NCBI GenBank assembly: GCA_038204465.1
Contig: JBBRCX010000029.1
Coordinates: 1-46,373 of the forward strand
DNA length: 46,373 nt
Origin: JBBRCX01 sp038204465
GTDB lineage: Bacteria; Planctomycetota; Phycisphaerae; Tepidisphaerales; Tepidisphaeraceae
Direction: 5' to 3'
A program made the position numbers and the translations under genes. Below, piece after piece: positions 26,428 through 34,658 of the stretch (position 1 is its first letter; each line of letters opens with the position of its first letter). The notes under the pieces were generated by a model. That model saw only the letters and a program-made list of their open reading frames with translations, was not told the origin of the DNA and did no database searches.

Positions 26428-29400
26428 TTACTTCGGGATCTCATACAACCGCGTGGCGATCCTGCCCCAGTTGTAATTGTAGAAGGTCCCATCGCCGTAG
26501 TACCCGGTCTCGCCGATCTTGTCGCCGTAGATGCCCACCCACACGTTCTCGTAACCCGGCTCGCCGGTCAGGTCATCCTCGAAGAAGCCGTCCTGCGACG
26601 TGATCTCCCGCTCGTCGAACACCACCTGGATCTTCGACCCCGCCTTCAGCCCCGGCACGTTGAAGCGCACGCTCTTCAGGCTCGCCGGGCTTGGGCCCAC
26701 CGAGCCGTCACACAGCGCGATCTCCTTGCCGTCCTGCACCAGCAGCGTGCGCTCCCACCAGACGTTGGCGCCTTTACTCAAGAAACCGAAGCCATCGATA
26801 ACCTTGCCGTCCAGCCCGAGCGATTCCACCGGGACTTCAAGGCGGACAAACCTCCCCGACTCCGGCAGCGCGCCCTGGTTCTTGAATTCCGGCTCGGTGA
26901 ACGCATATTTCTCGAGCTTTGCCTGCCCCTCGGGGGTGGGTTTTCCGTCCGGGCCGCAGAAGCCGATCGTGCCCCAGAACATCTGGTGCATGTCCTTCGC
27001 CATCCACAGCCGAACGCCCGACGCGGTGAACTGCTGCTCGTTCCACGCTCCCCAGACGGCCTGATACCTCCAGTCGCCGTCGCCTCGCGCCATCAGCACG
27101 AGCGACTCCACCTTCTGGCCCTGCGGAATCATCACGTACTGGACGAGCTTGTCGCCCTTCTTCGCGGTGACTGGGCGGTCGGAGTGATAAAAGTGCTCGT
27201 GGTAATCCCCCATGAACGGATGGAAACGGCTCCACAGCGCGTCCCCGGTGTGAGAGGCGACGCCCTTGTCCTTCAACTCCGTGTTCCACTTCCAGTCGCC
27301 GCCGATGACGGGGCCCGAATTGGTGGCCATCAGATACGTCTTCCCGTTGGCCGAGCGCACCATGTGCTCCAGGTTCGGCGCGACGCTCACCTGTGGCGCC
27401 GGCTCCTCGCTGAAGAGGAACGACTCCATGAAACGGATCTCGCCATTCAGTCCGCGGTCCAGCGTCGGGTCCCCCGGGATGCCGATGATCGTGTAGCCCG
27501 TGTGGCTGCGGATGATCTCCGTCCAGTGCTCGAAACGCTGTACCGGCCACGGCATGTCGTTGAACACGTTGGGATACGTGTTGAGCACGCACGGCTCGCC
27601 CCGTGCCATCTTCTTGGTAAGCACCTCGCGGTCCAATTGCGAGGGCTGGAAGTAGGCGTTGTTCTCCGGCGCGAAGATGTCGTGCTCGAGGTAGTCCGGA
27701 TACACGATCCCATCCACTGTCGGCGCATACCAGCCCGCCGACATCCACAACGGATGACCGTTGGCCGCCGCCTTGATCTGCTTCGCATACTCCACGCGCT
27801 GTTCGTCGGTCCCGCCCGTGGGCGCGCCCTCCCATTGGATGTAATTCACGCCGATCACGTTCGGCTGGCTCACCAACTGCTGGATCAGCGACTTGGTCGC
27901 ATCGGTCATCGGCGGCGCGCCGGCGATGCTGTGCGAGATCATGTAGAGGTTCTGCTTCCAATCCACGTCCGGCGTCTGCGTCGCCTCCGACGCCGCCTGC
28001 CCCACGCCGCCGGTGTTGAAGCCCGTCTGCTTCCAATTCATGGGCAGGTGCGACATCGGGCTGGGCCCGAAGTTCTGCGGCATCTGCATGTGGCCTCGGT
28101 TGAAGAACGGCTTCCCGTTGATCACCAGGTGGTTCTTCTTGCTGATCGAGATGCTCTGGATGGGCGACAGCACCTCGGCGTGCATCTGCATCCGCCCGAA
28201 GCGCGGGCTCTTTCCGTCAAAGGTCACCTTCCCCGCCGCATCGGTCCCAACCACGTAGACGTAGTGGTCGCGGACCGGCTCGGTCTGCGAATGTTCCGGC
28301 AGCTGGCGGATATCGAGTTTTGCCTGCGCGAAGTTGGTGTCATCGCCCTGCCACGCGTCGGGTGTCCCCGGTGCGCCGGGCAGGGGCGACAGATTGAACC
28401 CTGCGACGAGCGACGAGAAATTCGGCAACTCCTGCGTCATCACCGCCTTGTCGTCGGCGGCCTTGCGCACCTCCAGTTTCACCGACGTCGTCTTCAACAG
28501 CGTCGGTCGCGCGACGCCGATGTTCATCGAAACGGTCTGCTCCGGCTCGCTCGGAAACGAGTAGCAGCGCAGCACGTCCACCCTGACCTTCTGGTTCCAG
28601 GTGCCGAAGGTCAGATCGGTGCTCGCGTTGTTCACCCCCACCTTCACGCGATATTCGCTGCGCCAGTCCGGCGCCAGCTCGGAAACCGCGTAAGGCAATT
28701 CGAGCGTCACGCGCTGCTTGCTCGCCAGGTTGTAAACCGCCGAAGGCGACTGGTCCGGGCCCTTCGCGGGCGGCGCTTCCATCTTCTCCTGGCCGGCGGT
28801 CCCGTTCGCATAGCCGGCCTTCTGCGGATCGTCCTCGCGGAAGGGCCCCGCGATGTTCATCGTGACGTTCCCCACCGCCGCCGCGCCGCCAAGGTTCGCC
28901 AGCGTGACCGTTGCGCGGTTGTCGCCATACAGGCGCTCCCCAAGATCGATCGCCTCGACTACCAGCGCCGGCGCTGCCGTATCGCTCACGAACGTCTTGC
29001 CGCCTCGAGCCGCGAGCTGCTGCTCACTCGACTCCATCTCGAACAGCGCGACGTTATCCACCCACAGCACGCCGGCGTGATTGATGTTCACCCAGCGGTT
29101 GATGTCGTCATGGTCGGATCCGTTGACGCCGCGAACGTTGATCCGCACGCGGCAACTCTTCAGCGCCACCGGCGCTCCCGCCGCCTGCGGCACGCCCGCG
29201 CCGCCTCCGGTCGTCTTCGGCTCCACCGGTGCAGGCGTGAAGACCGCCTGGTAGCGATGCCACCCGCCGGTCGTGCCGGGGGAGACCACGTCGAAGTAGA
29301 CTTCCTTGCCCTGGTCGTCCATCACCTGAACGATCATGTCGGCCAGCATGTATGCGTTGTATTCAAACTGCAGCGCCATTCGCTGCGGCGCCGCCTGGTT

Positions 29401-30336
29401 GAGCAGCGCAGCCCCGGACTCGACATACTTGTGATCGCCCGGCGGAACGTTCATCCGGAACGAATGTTTGCCCGCCGCCGCCATCACATTGTCGACGCCA
29501 TTGGCCCCGCGCGGTACGCCCAGCGTGTGGTACCACGAGCGCCAGATGTAGTACCACGAGCCGACGTGGCGCAGGGACTTCTTTACCAGGCTCCACTCCG
29601 CCGGCGCCCCGTCGGGGCCGACGTCTTCGAAGCCCGCGTTCGGGATCACGGTGTACGGAGCCGCCAGGAACGCCCGCTCCAGCCGCACGTCGTCCACCAT
29701 CGCCGCCGCGCCCTCGGCGGTCAGGGTGAGCGTTGCCGCGATCGCGCCGGGCGGCTTGGGCGCCGCCTTGATCGCCGCGCCGATCTTCTCCGCGGGCACC
29801 TCAACCGCCACCCGCGTCCATTGCCCCGCCGGCGCGGCCACCGATTGCGTATGCTTCGCCAACGCCGGCGGTTCCTTCGGCGGCGCAGCCTTCAGCGCTT
29901 CCGTCACCGCATCCGCCGAATAGAGCGCGATGTTCACATTGATCGTCTGCCCCGTCCCCTTCACATACGCCGAAAACAAAAGCGGCACCGCCTGGAACTG
30001 GGTGTTCTGGACGATCGCGTAATTGATTTTGTCCTGCACCAGCGGCTTGCCCGGCGCAAGCTCCATCGCGTAAATCCCATGCCCGCCGGCCACGCGCCTG
30101 CACTCGCCAACATTCCACCCGTCGACAATCCCGTCCGTCTGCCCGAAGGTTACGCGGGGTTGCACCGGGCAGCTCATCACCTCCGCGCGCGTATTGAACC
30201 AATCCCCCTCAAACGACCCGTTGGTGATCAAATCAAATCCCGCGGCCGGCTCCGTCTCGACGCCCAGCGCCTGCGGCGCGCTGACCCACACGACAACCAT
30301 GATCCCGACAGCCGCCGCGCGATGGATTGCGTTCAT
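26428..30336 (-). CDS. Large exported multi-domain protein, glycosidase-like (1302 aa)
   Basis: A signal peptide (MNAIHRAAAVGIMVVVWVSAPQALG) is followed by repeated beta-sandwich domains with the carbohydrate-binding look LITNGSFEGDW and VIPNAGFEDVGPDGAPAEW. After several hundred residues of immunoglobulin-like linker comes a barrel-like region: HLVINGKPFFNRGHMQMPQNF, VIGVNYIQWEGAPTGG, PLWMSAGWYAP and YTIIGIPGDPTLDRGLNGEIRFMESFLF. HLVINGKPFF followed by NRG is the typical opening of glycoside hydrolase barrels of the GH2/GH5 type. Catalytic acids cannot be assigned with confidence. The C terminus has another beta-domain (FVRLEVPVESLGLDGKVIDGFGFL). Opposite strand frames stay open over its whole length, a composition effect. 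Confidence 0.75.
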   Translation of the reverse strand: MNAIHRAAAVGIMVVVWVSAPQALGVETEPAAGFDLITNGSFEGDWFNTRAEVMSCPVQPRVTFGQTDGIVDGWNVGECRRVAGGHGIYAMELAPGKPLVQDKINYAIVQNTQFQAVPLLFSAYVKGTGQTINVNIALYSADAVTEALKAAPPKEPPALAKHTQSVAAPAGQWTRVAVEVPAEKIGAAIKAAPKPPGAIAATLTLTAEGAAAMVDDVRLERAFLAAPYTVIPNAGFEDVGPDGAPAEWSLVKKSLRHVGSWYYIWRSWYHTLGVPRGANGVDNVMAAAGKHSFRMNVPPGDHKYVESGAALLNQAAPQRMALQFEYNAYMLADMIVQVMDDQGKEVYFDVVSPGTTGGWHRYQAVFTPAPVEPKTTGGGAGVPQAAGAPVALKSCRVRINVRGVNGSDHDDINRWVNINHAGVLWVDNVALFEMESSEQQLAARGGKTFVSDTAAPALVVEAIDLGERLYGDNRATVTLANLGGAAAVGNVTMNIAGPFREDDPQKAGYANGTAGQEKMEAPPAKGPDQSPSAVYNLASKQRVTLELPYAVSELAPDWRSEYRVKVGVNNASTDLTFGTWNQKVRVDVLRCYSFPSEPEQTVSMNIGVARPTLLKTTSVKLEVRKAADDKAVMTQELPNFSSLVAGFNLSPLPGAPGTPDAWQGDDTNFAQAKLDIRQLPEHSQTEPVRDHYVYVVGTDAAGKVTFDGKSPRFGRMQMHAEVLSPIQSISISKKNHLVINGKPFFNRGHMQMPQNFGPSPMSHLPMNWKQTGFNTGGVGQAASEATQTPDVDWKQNLYMISHSIAGAPPMTDATKSLIQQLVSQPNVIGVNYIQWEGAPTGGTDEQRVEYAKQIKAAANGHPLWMSAGWYAPTVDGIVYPDYLEHDIFAPENNAYFQPSQLDREVLTKKMARGEPCVLNTYPNVFNDMPWPVQRFEHWTEIIRSHTGYTIIGIPGDPTLDRGLNGEIRFMESFLFSEEPAPQVSVAPNLEHMVRSANGKTYLMATNSGPVIGGDWKWNTELKDKGVASHTGDALWSRFHPFMGDYHEHFYHSDRPVTAKKGDKLVQYVMIPQGQKVESLVLMARGDGDWRYQAVWGAWNEQQFTASGVRLWMAKDMHQMFWGTIGFCGPDGKPTPEGQAKLEKYAFTEPEFKNQGALPESGRFVRLEVPVESLGLDGKVIDGFGFLSKGANVWWERTLLVQDGKEIALCDGSVGPSPASLKSVRFNVPGLKAGSKIQVVFDEREITSQDGFFEDDLTGEPGYENVWVGIYGDKIGETGYYGDGTFYNYNWGRIATRLYEIPK

Positions 30337-30594
30337 CTCGATCCTTCCGATGCCCCCGCACTACGTTCCTCTGCCCGCCTCCTCTGTCGCAACGTTAATA
30401 CTGCACTGGAGGGTCAGCGTTGTCTAACCGCGGCACGCAATCCACCGCGACCCCGCGCCCGATCCCCTTACTCCGCGCACCACAAACTGCTTCTCCCCTT
30501 CCGAATAGTTCCGAGAAACTCGCGAAGCGCGACGAGTTCGGCCGCAGGCCGCTCCCTCTCCGCCCTCTGCGCCCCGCCGCCTACAATCGCCCCA
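30337..30594. other. Divergent promoter region
   Basis: These 258 bases separate the divergently transcribed large exported protein and the FAD oxidoreductase. I see no clear operator, riboswitch or repeat. Both promoters should lie here. Confidence 0.4.
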
Positions 30595-31803
30595 ATGGAC
30601 CTGCGTACTGGTTGCTCCCTCTGGCCTCAGCTCGACGGCCCCCTCGCCGTCTACGCACCCCTGTGCCACGACCTGACCTGCGACATCGCAATCATCGGCG
30701 GCGGAATCTCCGGCGCGCTCGCCGCCTACTATTTCACGGAAGCCGGCATTGACACCATCGTGATCGACCGGCGCGAGCTCGCCATGGGCAGCACGGTCGC
30801 CTGCACCGGGTTGATCCAGTACGAGATCGACACGTCGCTCTGCGAACTGATCGAACTGCTCGGCCGCGACCATGCCACCCGCGCCTACCTCGCCAGCTAT
30901 CGCGCCACCCTCGCCTTCGCCGAATTGGTGAAAGATTTGCCCGATGACGCGGCCCTGGTGAAGAAGCGCAGCCTCTACCTCGCGACCGAGCCGCAGGACG
31001 TTCCGAAATTGAAACAGGAATTCGAAGCCCGTCGGGAGATCGAGATCCCGCTCGAGTTCTTCGCTCAGTCCGACATCGAGGCCCGCTTCAGTTTCTCCCG
31101 CCCCGCCGCGCTCTACTCTTCGGTCGCGTTCGAGGTCGATCCCTACCGCCTCACCCACTCCCTGCTCGCCCGCTCCGTCTCTCGCGGCCTGCGGGCGTTC
31201 TCAAAAACTGAGCTCCTGCGCTACACCGCGGAAGGCAATGGCATCCTGCTCGAAACCGACACGCGCCACACGATCCGCGCGAAGAAGATCCTCTTCGCCA
31301 CCGGCTACGAGACCCCTTCCTTCCTGAACGTGGACACGAAGCTGCTCAGCACCTACGCCGCCGCGAGTCAGCCGCTCGGCTCATTCGAAGGATGGCACGA
31401 CCGCTGCCTGATCTGGGAAACCGCCCGCCCCTATTTTTACGCCCGCACCTCGCCCGACGGCCGCGCCCTCGTCGGCGGGCTCGACATCGACTCCGCCGAC
31501 CCGAAAGTCCGCGACGCCCTCATTCCGGAAAAATCCCGCGCCCTCGCGAAACGCTTCAACGAGATGTTCCCTAAGATCGAGATGGCCCCCCTCTGTTCCT
31601 GGGCCGGCACCTTCGCCCAGACCCCCGACGGGCTCCCCTACATCGGCCCCCACCCCGACTTCCCCCAAGCCTACTTCGCCCTGGGCTACGGCGGCAATGG
31701 CATCACCTTCAGCCTCCTCGCCGCCCAAATCCTGCGCGACGCCTTCCTGCAGAAGCCCAACGAAGAAGCTGCCCTCTTCCGCTTCGACCGGCTCGAGAAA
31801 TGA
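30595..31803 (+). CDS. DAO-type FAD-dependent oxidoreductase (402 aa)
   Basis: The dinucleotide-binding motif DIAIIGGGISGALAAYYF (residues 30-47) followed by DTIVIDRREL marks an FAD enzyme of the D-amino-acid/sarcosine/glycine oxidase (DAO) family. The middle holds LYSSVAFEVDPYRLTHSLLA and KKILFATGYETPSFL. The C-terminal FAD segment is TPDGLPYIGPHPDFPQAYFALGYGGNGITFSLLAA. These are near-universal DAO landmarks. The ATG at 30595 is used; the same frame stays open for more than 4 kb upstream, but that part is antisense to the large exported protein. The amine or amino acid substrate is unknown. Confidence 0.85.
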   Translation: MDLRTGCSLWPQLDGPLAVYAPLCHDLTCDIAIIGGGISGALAAYYFTEAGIDTIVIDRRELAMGSTVACTGLIQYEIDTSLCELIELLGRDHATRAYLASYRATLAFAELVKDLPDDAALVKKRSLYLATEPQDVPKLKQEFEARREIEIPLEFFAQSDIEARFSFSRPAALYSSVAFEVDPYRLTHSLLARSVSRGLRAFSKTELLRYTAEGNGILLETDTRHTIRAKKILFATGYETPSFLNVDTKLLSTYAAASQPLGSFEGWHDRCLIWETARPYFYARTSPDGRALVGGLDIDSADPKVRDALIPEKSRALAKRFNEMFPKIEMAPLCSWAGTFAQTPDGLPYIGPHPDFPQAYFALGYGGNGITFSLLAAQILRDAFLQKPNEEAALFRFDRLEK

Positions 31804-31830
31804 ATCGGCAACCGAGAATCGCGCCACGAA

Positions 31831-31850
31831 GGAGAATTTGAACCGCGAAG
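31831..31850 (+). repeat. Left half of a CGCGAAG dispersed repeat, cut by IS110
   Basis: GAACCGCGAAG (31840-31850) ends where the IS110 sequence begins. Joined to 33044-33062 it makes a 28-base segment, AACCGCGAAG plus GCGCGAAGGCGCGAAGAA, equal in length to the uninterrupted copy at 33262-33300. Confidence 0.75.
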
Positions 31851-31858
31851 CGGCTGTG

Positions 31859-32848
31859 TTAAAGGTCAAGGGTTTTTACAACGTTGAGTTCAGACCACAT
31901 GAGGTTGTCGCGGACCATGGCGTTGAGCAGGGTCAACAGTTTTCTCATGCAGGCAACGAGCTTGGCGGTCTTGCCCGTGGCACGCAGGCGGTCGGCAAAG
32001 GAGCGGATCACCGGGTTGCAGCGGATGGCGGTGATGGTTGCCATGTACAACACGCCGCGGACGGCGGCGCGTCCGCCGCGGATGGCGCGTTTGCCATGGT
32101 ATTGTCCGGAGTCGTGGTTGAACGGGGCCACCCCGACCAGGGCGCCGATCTCTCGTCGGTCGGCCTTTCCCAGCTCGCCCCGTTGGGCCGCCAGCGTGGA
32201 GCTGAGCACCGGCCCGACGCCCGGTACCGACCGCAGCAGCCTGTCCAAGTCGCGGAACTGCTCGTCGGAGTCGATCAGCTTGCGGATCTGCCGGTCCAGC
32301 GACTCGATCTGTTTGTCCAACGTCACCAGCACCGCGTCGATGCTCTTGAGGGCGGGCTTGGAGCGGGTGGCGGTGCGGCGGTTGGAGTGCTCGGTGCGAC
32401 TGAGGGTCATCTGCCGGCGGCAGGTGACCAGGGCCTCGAGTTCGACCTGGATTGCCGTGCGTTTTTCGGCGAGGCGTGGCGCGGCCAGGCGTGCGAACTC
32501 GACCAGCACGTCGGCGTCGATGCGATCGGTCTTGGCCAGGAGCCCCAGCGCCTTGGCGAAGTGCCGCACGCGGCCGGGGTTGACCAGGGCCACCGGCAGG
32601 CCGGCATCCAGCGCTGCCTCGACCAGCGCTCGCTCCAGGCCGCCGGTGGCTTCCACGACGATCGTCGTGGGCTTGGCGGCAACCAGGTCTTTGACCAGGG
32701 TGCGGATGCCCTCCGGGTCGTTGGCTACCGTGAGCAACTGCTTTGAGTCGGAGCGGGCGACGTCAAGCTTGTCCAGCGCGACGTCGATCCCCACGAAAAG
32801 ACCGGCGGCGGGTCCGGACTCCGAAGAAGTGGAAGGTTGCGTCGTCAT
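31859..32848 (-). CDS. IS110-family DEDD transposase (bridge-RNA-guided recombinase type)
   Basis: The 329-residue protein has the RuvC-like DEDD domain: FVGIDVALDKLDV (Asp22), TIVVEATGGLE (Glu66), and KTDRIDADVLVEFA (Asp108, Asp111). Its spacing (Glu to Asp 42, then 3) is that of IS621. A coiled-coil region follows (residues 165-200), then the Tnp domain with LLRSVPGVGPVLSSTLAA and FNHDSGQYHGKRAIRGGR, where Ser247 is the likely catalytic serine. It ends with RKLLTLLNAMVRDN. Length is normal and the frame is intact. IS110 transposases recombine donor and target DNA at sites specified by a structured RNA made from the element's end. Confidence 0.92.
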   Translation of the reverse strand: MTTQPSTSSESGPAAGLFVGIDVALDKLDVARSDSKQLLTVANDPEGIRTLVKDLVAAKPTTIVVEATGGLERALVEAALDAGLPVALVNPGRVRHFAKALGLLAKTDRIDADVLVEFARLAAPRLAEKRTAIQVELEALVTCRRQMTLSRTEHSNRRTATRSKPALKSIDAVLVTLDKQIESLDRQIRKLIDSDEQFRDLDRLLRSVPGVGPVLSSTLAAQRGELGKADRREIGALVGVAPFNHDSGQYHGKRAIRGGRAAVRGVLYMATITAIRCNPVIRSFADRLRATGKTAKLVACMRKLLTLLNAMVRDNLMWSELNVVKTLDL

Positions 32849-33040
32849 GCGGGCGTCCCTGCCTTGCGAATGCGAGCGTGTCCCAACGGCACGGGGCCGG
32901 CGGGACAGCGGCTCTGTCGGCTGTTCGGGCGAAGCGACACGAGACCGGCTTGGACCATGCTTCGCGGCGGCCGTGGCAGGCCGAGGCGCGATCGGTCGTG
33001 GGCCGCGTAGTAGAACGGTTTGATGGGATTTTGAACATAC
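32849..33040 (-). ncRNA. Candidate bridge RNA region of the IS110 element
   Basis: The sequence before the transposase start is non-coding and GC-rich, and it folds. One clear hairpin at 32880-32906 has stem GTCCC/GGGAC, a symmetric internal loop (AA opposite GC), an inner stem CGGC/GCCG and a 5-base tip, the look of a bridge-RNA loop. ACAGC/GCTGT pairing nearby gives a second stem. The position agrees with the IS110 group, whose bridge RNA lies upstream of the gene. No covariance search was possible, so the RNA limits are approximate. Confidence 0.4.
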
Positions 33041-33312
33041 AAGGCGCGAAGGCGCGAAGAAAACAAAGTATGGATGGGCTTATTACCTCGCTCTGATCTG
33101 TTCTGGGGGGAAAGAGTTTGGTTGTATTCAATGCAAATGCGCTGACCTTATCGCTTCCGCGTCATTCGATGCTGCTCCACCTTTTCCGTCTCTGGAACTT
33201 CGTGTCTTGCTGTAATCGCGGTAAAAACTCTTCTTCGCGTTTTCTCTCCTGTTCTGTTTCTCCTCTTCTTCGCGCCTTCGCGTCCTCGCGGTTAAGTTTT
33301 CTTTGGGGTGGG
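33041..33312 (+). repeat. CGCGAAG dispersed repeats (right half of cut copy and an inverted copy)
   Basis: At 33044-33062 lies the right half of the interrupted repeat (GCGCGAAGGCGCGAAGAA). At 33262-33300 lies a full inverted copy (plus-strand TTCTTCGCGCCTTCGCGT followed by CCTCGCGGTTAAG). The rest of these 270 bases has no gene. Confidence 0.65.
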
Positions 33313-34425
33313 TTAGATTCTTTCTCGCGTTTGGTCTTTTCCCCGTTCCTCGAGCTCTTCCACGTCAATCATCGGGCAACTCCCTCTGATCATCTTCGTC
33401 ACCGAAGACGGGTCTTTGAAGCCCGATCCCGTGACCAGACACACGATCGTTAAGTCGCGATCGATCTCCCCCGCGCTCCCCGCCGCCAGCGCCCCCGCCA
33501 TCGCGGTCGCGCCGGCCGGTTCGCAGAAGATCCCCTCCTCGCGCGCCAGCCGCCCCTGCACCTCCCAGATCGCTTCGTCCTCCACCAGATGCCCCGTGCC
33601 CCCCGATGCGCGGCACGACGCGATCACCTCATCCCCGTCCAACACCGTCCCCACCTGCAGGCCGCTGATCTGCGAGGTGCACGTCACCGCGCGCGCCTTC
33701 GCCGCTCCCTCGCGCAGCGGCCCGGCGATCGTGTTGTTGCCTACCGGCTGCACGCAGTGAATCGCCGGCCCGCTCTTTAGCTTGCCTTGGGCGCAAAGGC
33801 GCTCGAACCCTCGCGCCACCGCCAGCGTCAATCCTCCGCCGCCCGCGGGACAGAACACGTGATCGATTCGCCCGCCGATCTCCGCGGCCTGCTGCGCAAG
33901 CTCGTATCCGATCGTCTGCACCCCGCTCATCCCCGCCGGGCTGCAGGCAAACGCGCTGATCTGCAGCGCCGCGTCCGGCGCCGCGCCGAGTTTCTGCACC
34001 GCCTCGAACGCCCGCCGCGTGAGGTCCGGGTGCGGCCCAAAACCTCTCACCTGATAGAGCTTCGCGCCGTACGCGAGCATCTGGCTCAGCTTTCCTTCCG
34101 GCGTTCCTTCGACGATCGCGATTTCGCAGTCCAGCCCCGCCGCCGCGCAATAAGCCGCCAGCGCCGACCCGGTATTCCCGCTCGACGTCGCCACGCACCG
34201 CCGCTTGCCCGACGCCCGCATGTGACTCACCGCCAGCGCCGCGAACCGATCCTTGTATGACCCTGTTGGATTGGACGATTCCAGTTTCACGAACAGCCGC
34301 CCCAAGCCAGCGCTTCGCCCGATCCGCGCCGTTCGAATCAAAGGCGTTTCCCCCTCCCCAAGCGTCACGCGCAATTCCTCTTCCACGTGCGCCACTGCCC
34401 CCGCCCACCGCCAAACGCTCATCAT
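33313..34425 (-). CDS. Threonine-synthase-like PLP-dependent enzyme
   Basis: The 370-residue protein belongs to the fold type II PLP enzymes (threonine synthase, threonine/serine dehydratase). LGEGETPLIR is the threonine-synthase-type opening. LESSNPTGSYKDRFAALAV carries the PLP lysine (Lys58 from the ATG at 34425). ATSSGNTGSALAAYCAAAGL binds the cofactor phosphate, and FCPAGGGGLTLAVARGFE is the glycine loop. The C-terminal half includes FCEPAGATAMAGALAAG. Choosing between true ThrC and a dehydratase or lyase of a modified amino acid is not possible by eye. Given the neighbours (SDR, AstE-like, MlrC), a catabolic role is plausible. GGGAG precedes the start. Confidence 0.75.
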   Translation of the reverse strand: MMSVWRWAGAVAHVEEELRVTLGEGETPLIRTARIGRSAGLGRLFVKLESSNPTGSYKDRFAALAVSHMRASGKRRCVATSSGNTGSALAAYCAAAGLDCEIAIVEGTPEGKLSQMLAYGAKLYQVRGFGPHPDLTRRAFEAVQKLGAAPDAALQISAFACSPAGMSGVQTIGYELAQQAAEIGGRIDHVFCPAGGGGLTLAVARGFERLCAQGKLKSGPAIHCVQPVGNNTIAGPLREGAAKARAVTCTSQISGLQVGTVLDGDEVIASCRASGGTGHLVEDEAIWEVQGRLAREEGIFCEPAGATAMAGALAAGSAGEIDRDLTIVCLVTGSGFKDPSSVTKMIRGSCPMIDVEELEERGKDQTRERI

Positions 34426-34453
34426 GACTCCCAAATCAATTCATCAGAGAGTT

Positions 34454-34533
34454 CACCGCGAAGCGCAAAGACGCGAAGAGGCGAAGAAAGAGGAGGAAGA
34501 ATAGCCACCGATGGGCACCGATGAGCACCGATG
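34454..34533 (+). repeat. CGCGAAG repeat and CACCGATG repeat, adjacent
   Basis: At 34454-34490 there is a copy of the CGCGAAG repeat (ACCGCGAAGCGCAAAGACG, then CGAAGAGGCGAAGAAAG). At 34505-34533 follows a second repeat type, three units of CACCGATGGG/CACCGATGAG/CACCGATGG. Both types occur elsewhere in the window (33041-33300, 34591-34637, 36420-36449). Confidence 0.7.
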
Positions 34534-34590
34534 GAAGCGGACGTTGATCTGGTTGATACAACCATTCATTTGAAGGGCTTGCTTGGATTC

Positions 34591-34637
34591 TTTTCTTCTT
34601 CGCGTCTTCGCGTCTTCGCGCCTTGCGCGGTAATTTC
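34591..34637 (+). repeat. Inverted CGCGAAG repeat copy
   Basis: TTCTTCGCGTCTTCGCGTCT then TCGCGCCTTGCGCGGTAA is an inverted copy of the repeat at 34454-34490. The two copies lie about 100 bases apart in opposite orientation and could form a long stem. They separate the threonine-synthase-like gene from the SDR gene. Confidence 0.7.
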
Positions 34638-34658
34638 TCCGGTCTTCGCGCTAAAAAC

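Larger units (their letters stand above)
31851..33043 (-). mobile_element. IS110-family insertion sequence, about 1.2 kb
   Basis: The element contains one DEDD transposase gene close to its right end (8 bases between the stop and the border) and a leader of about 190 bases at its left end, the layout of the IS110 group. The borders are inferred from the host repeat: AAG stands at both junctions (31848-31850 and 33041-33043), which in the IS orientation is CTT, compatible with the CT core used by IS621-type elements. There are no terminal inverted repeats, as expected for this group. The element looks intact and may be active. Confidence 0.75.

Noticed and set aside
26356..30594. Giant plus-strand frame of about 1,400 codons before the FAD oxidoreductase
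   Set aside because: It is antisense to a protein with a signal peptide and clear domains. Its product is Arg/His/Leu-rich with no family features.
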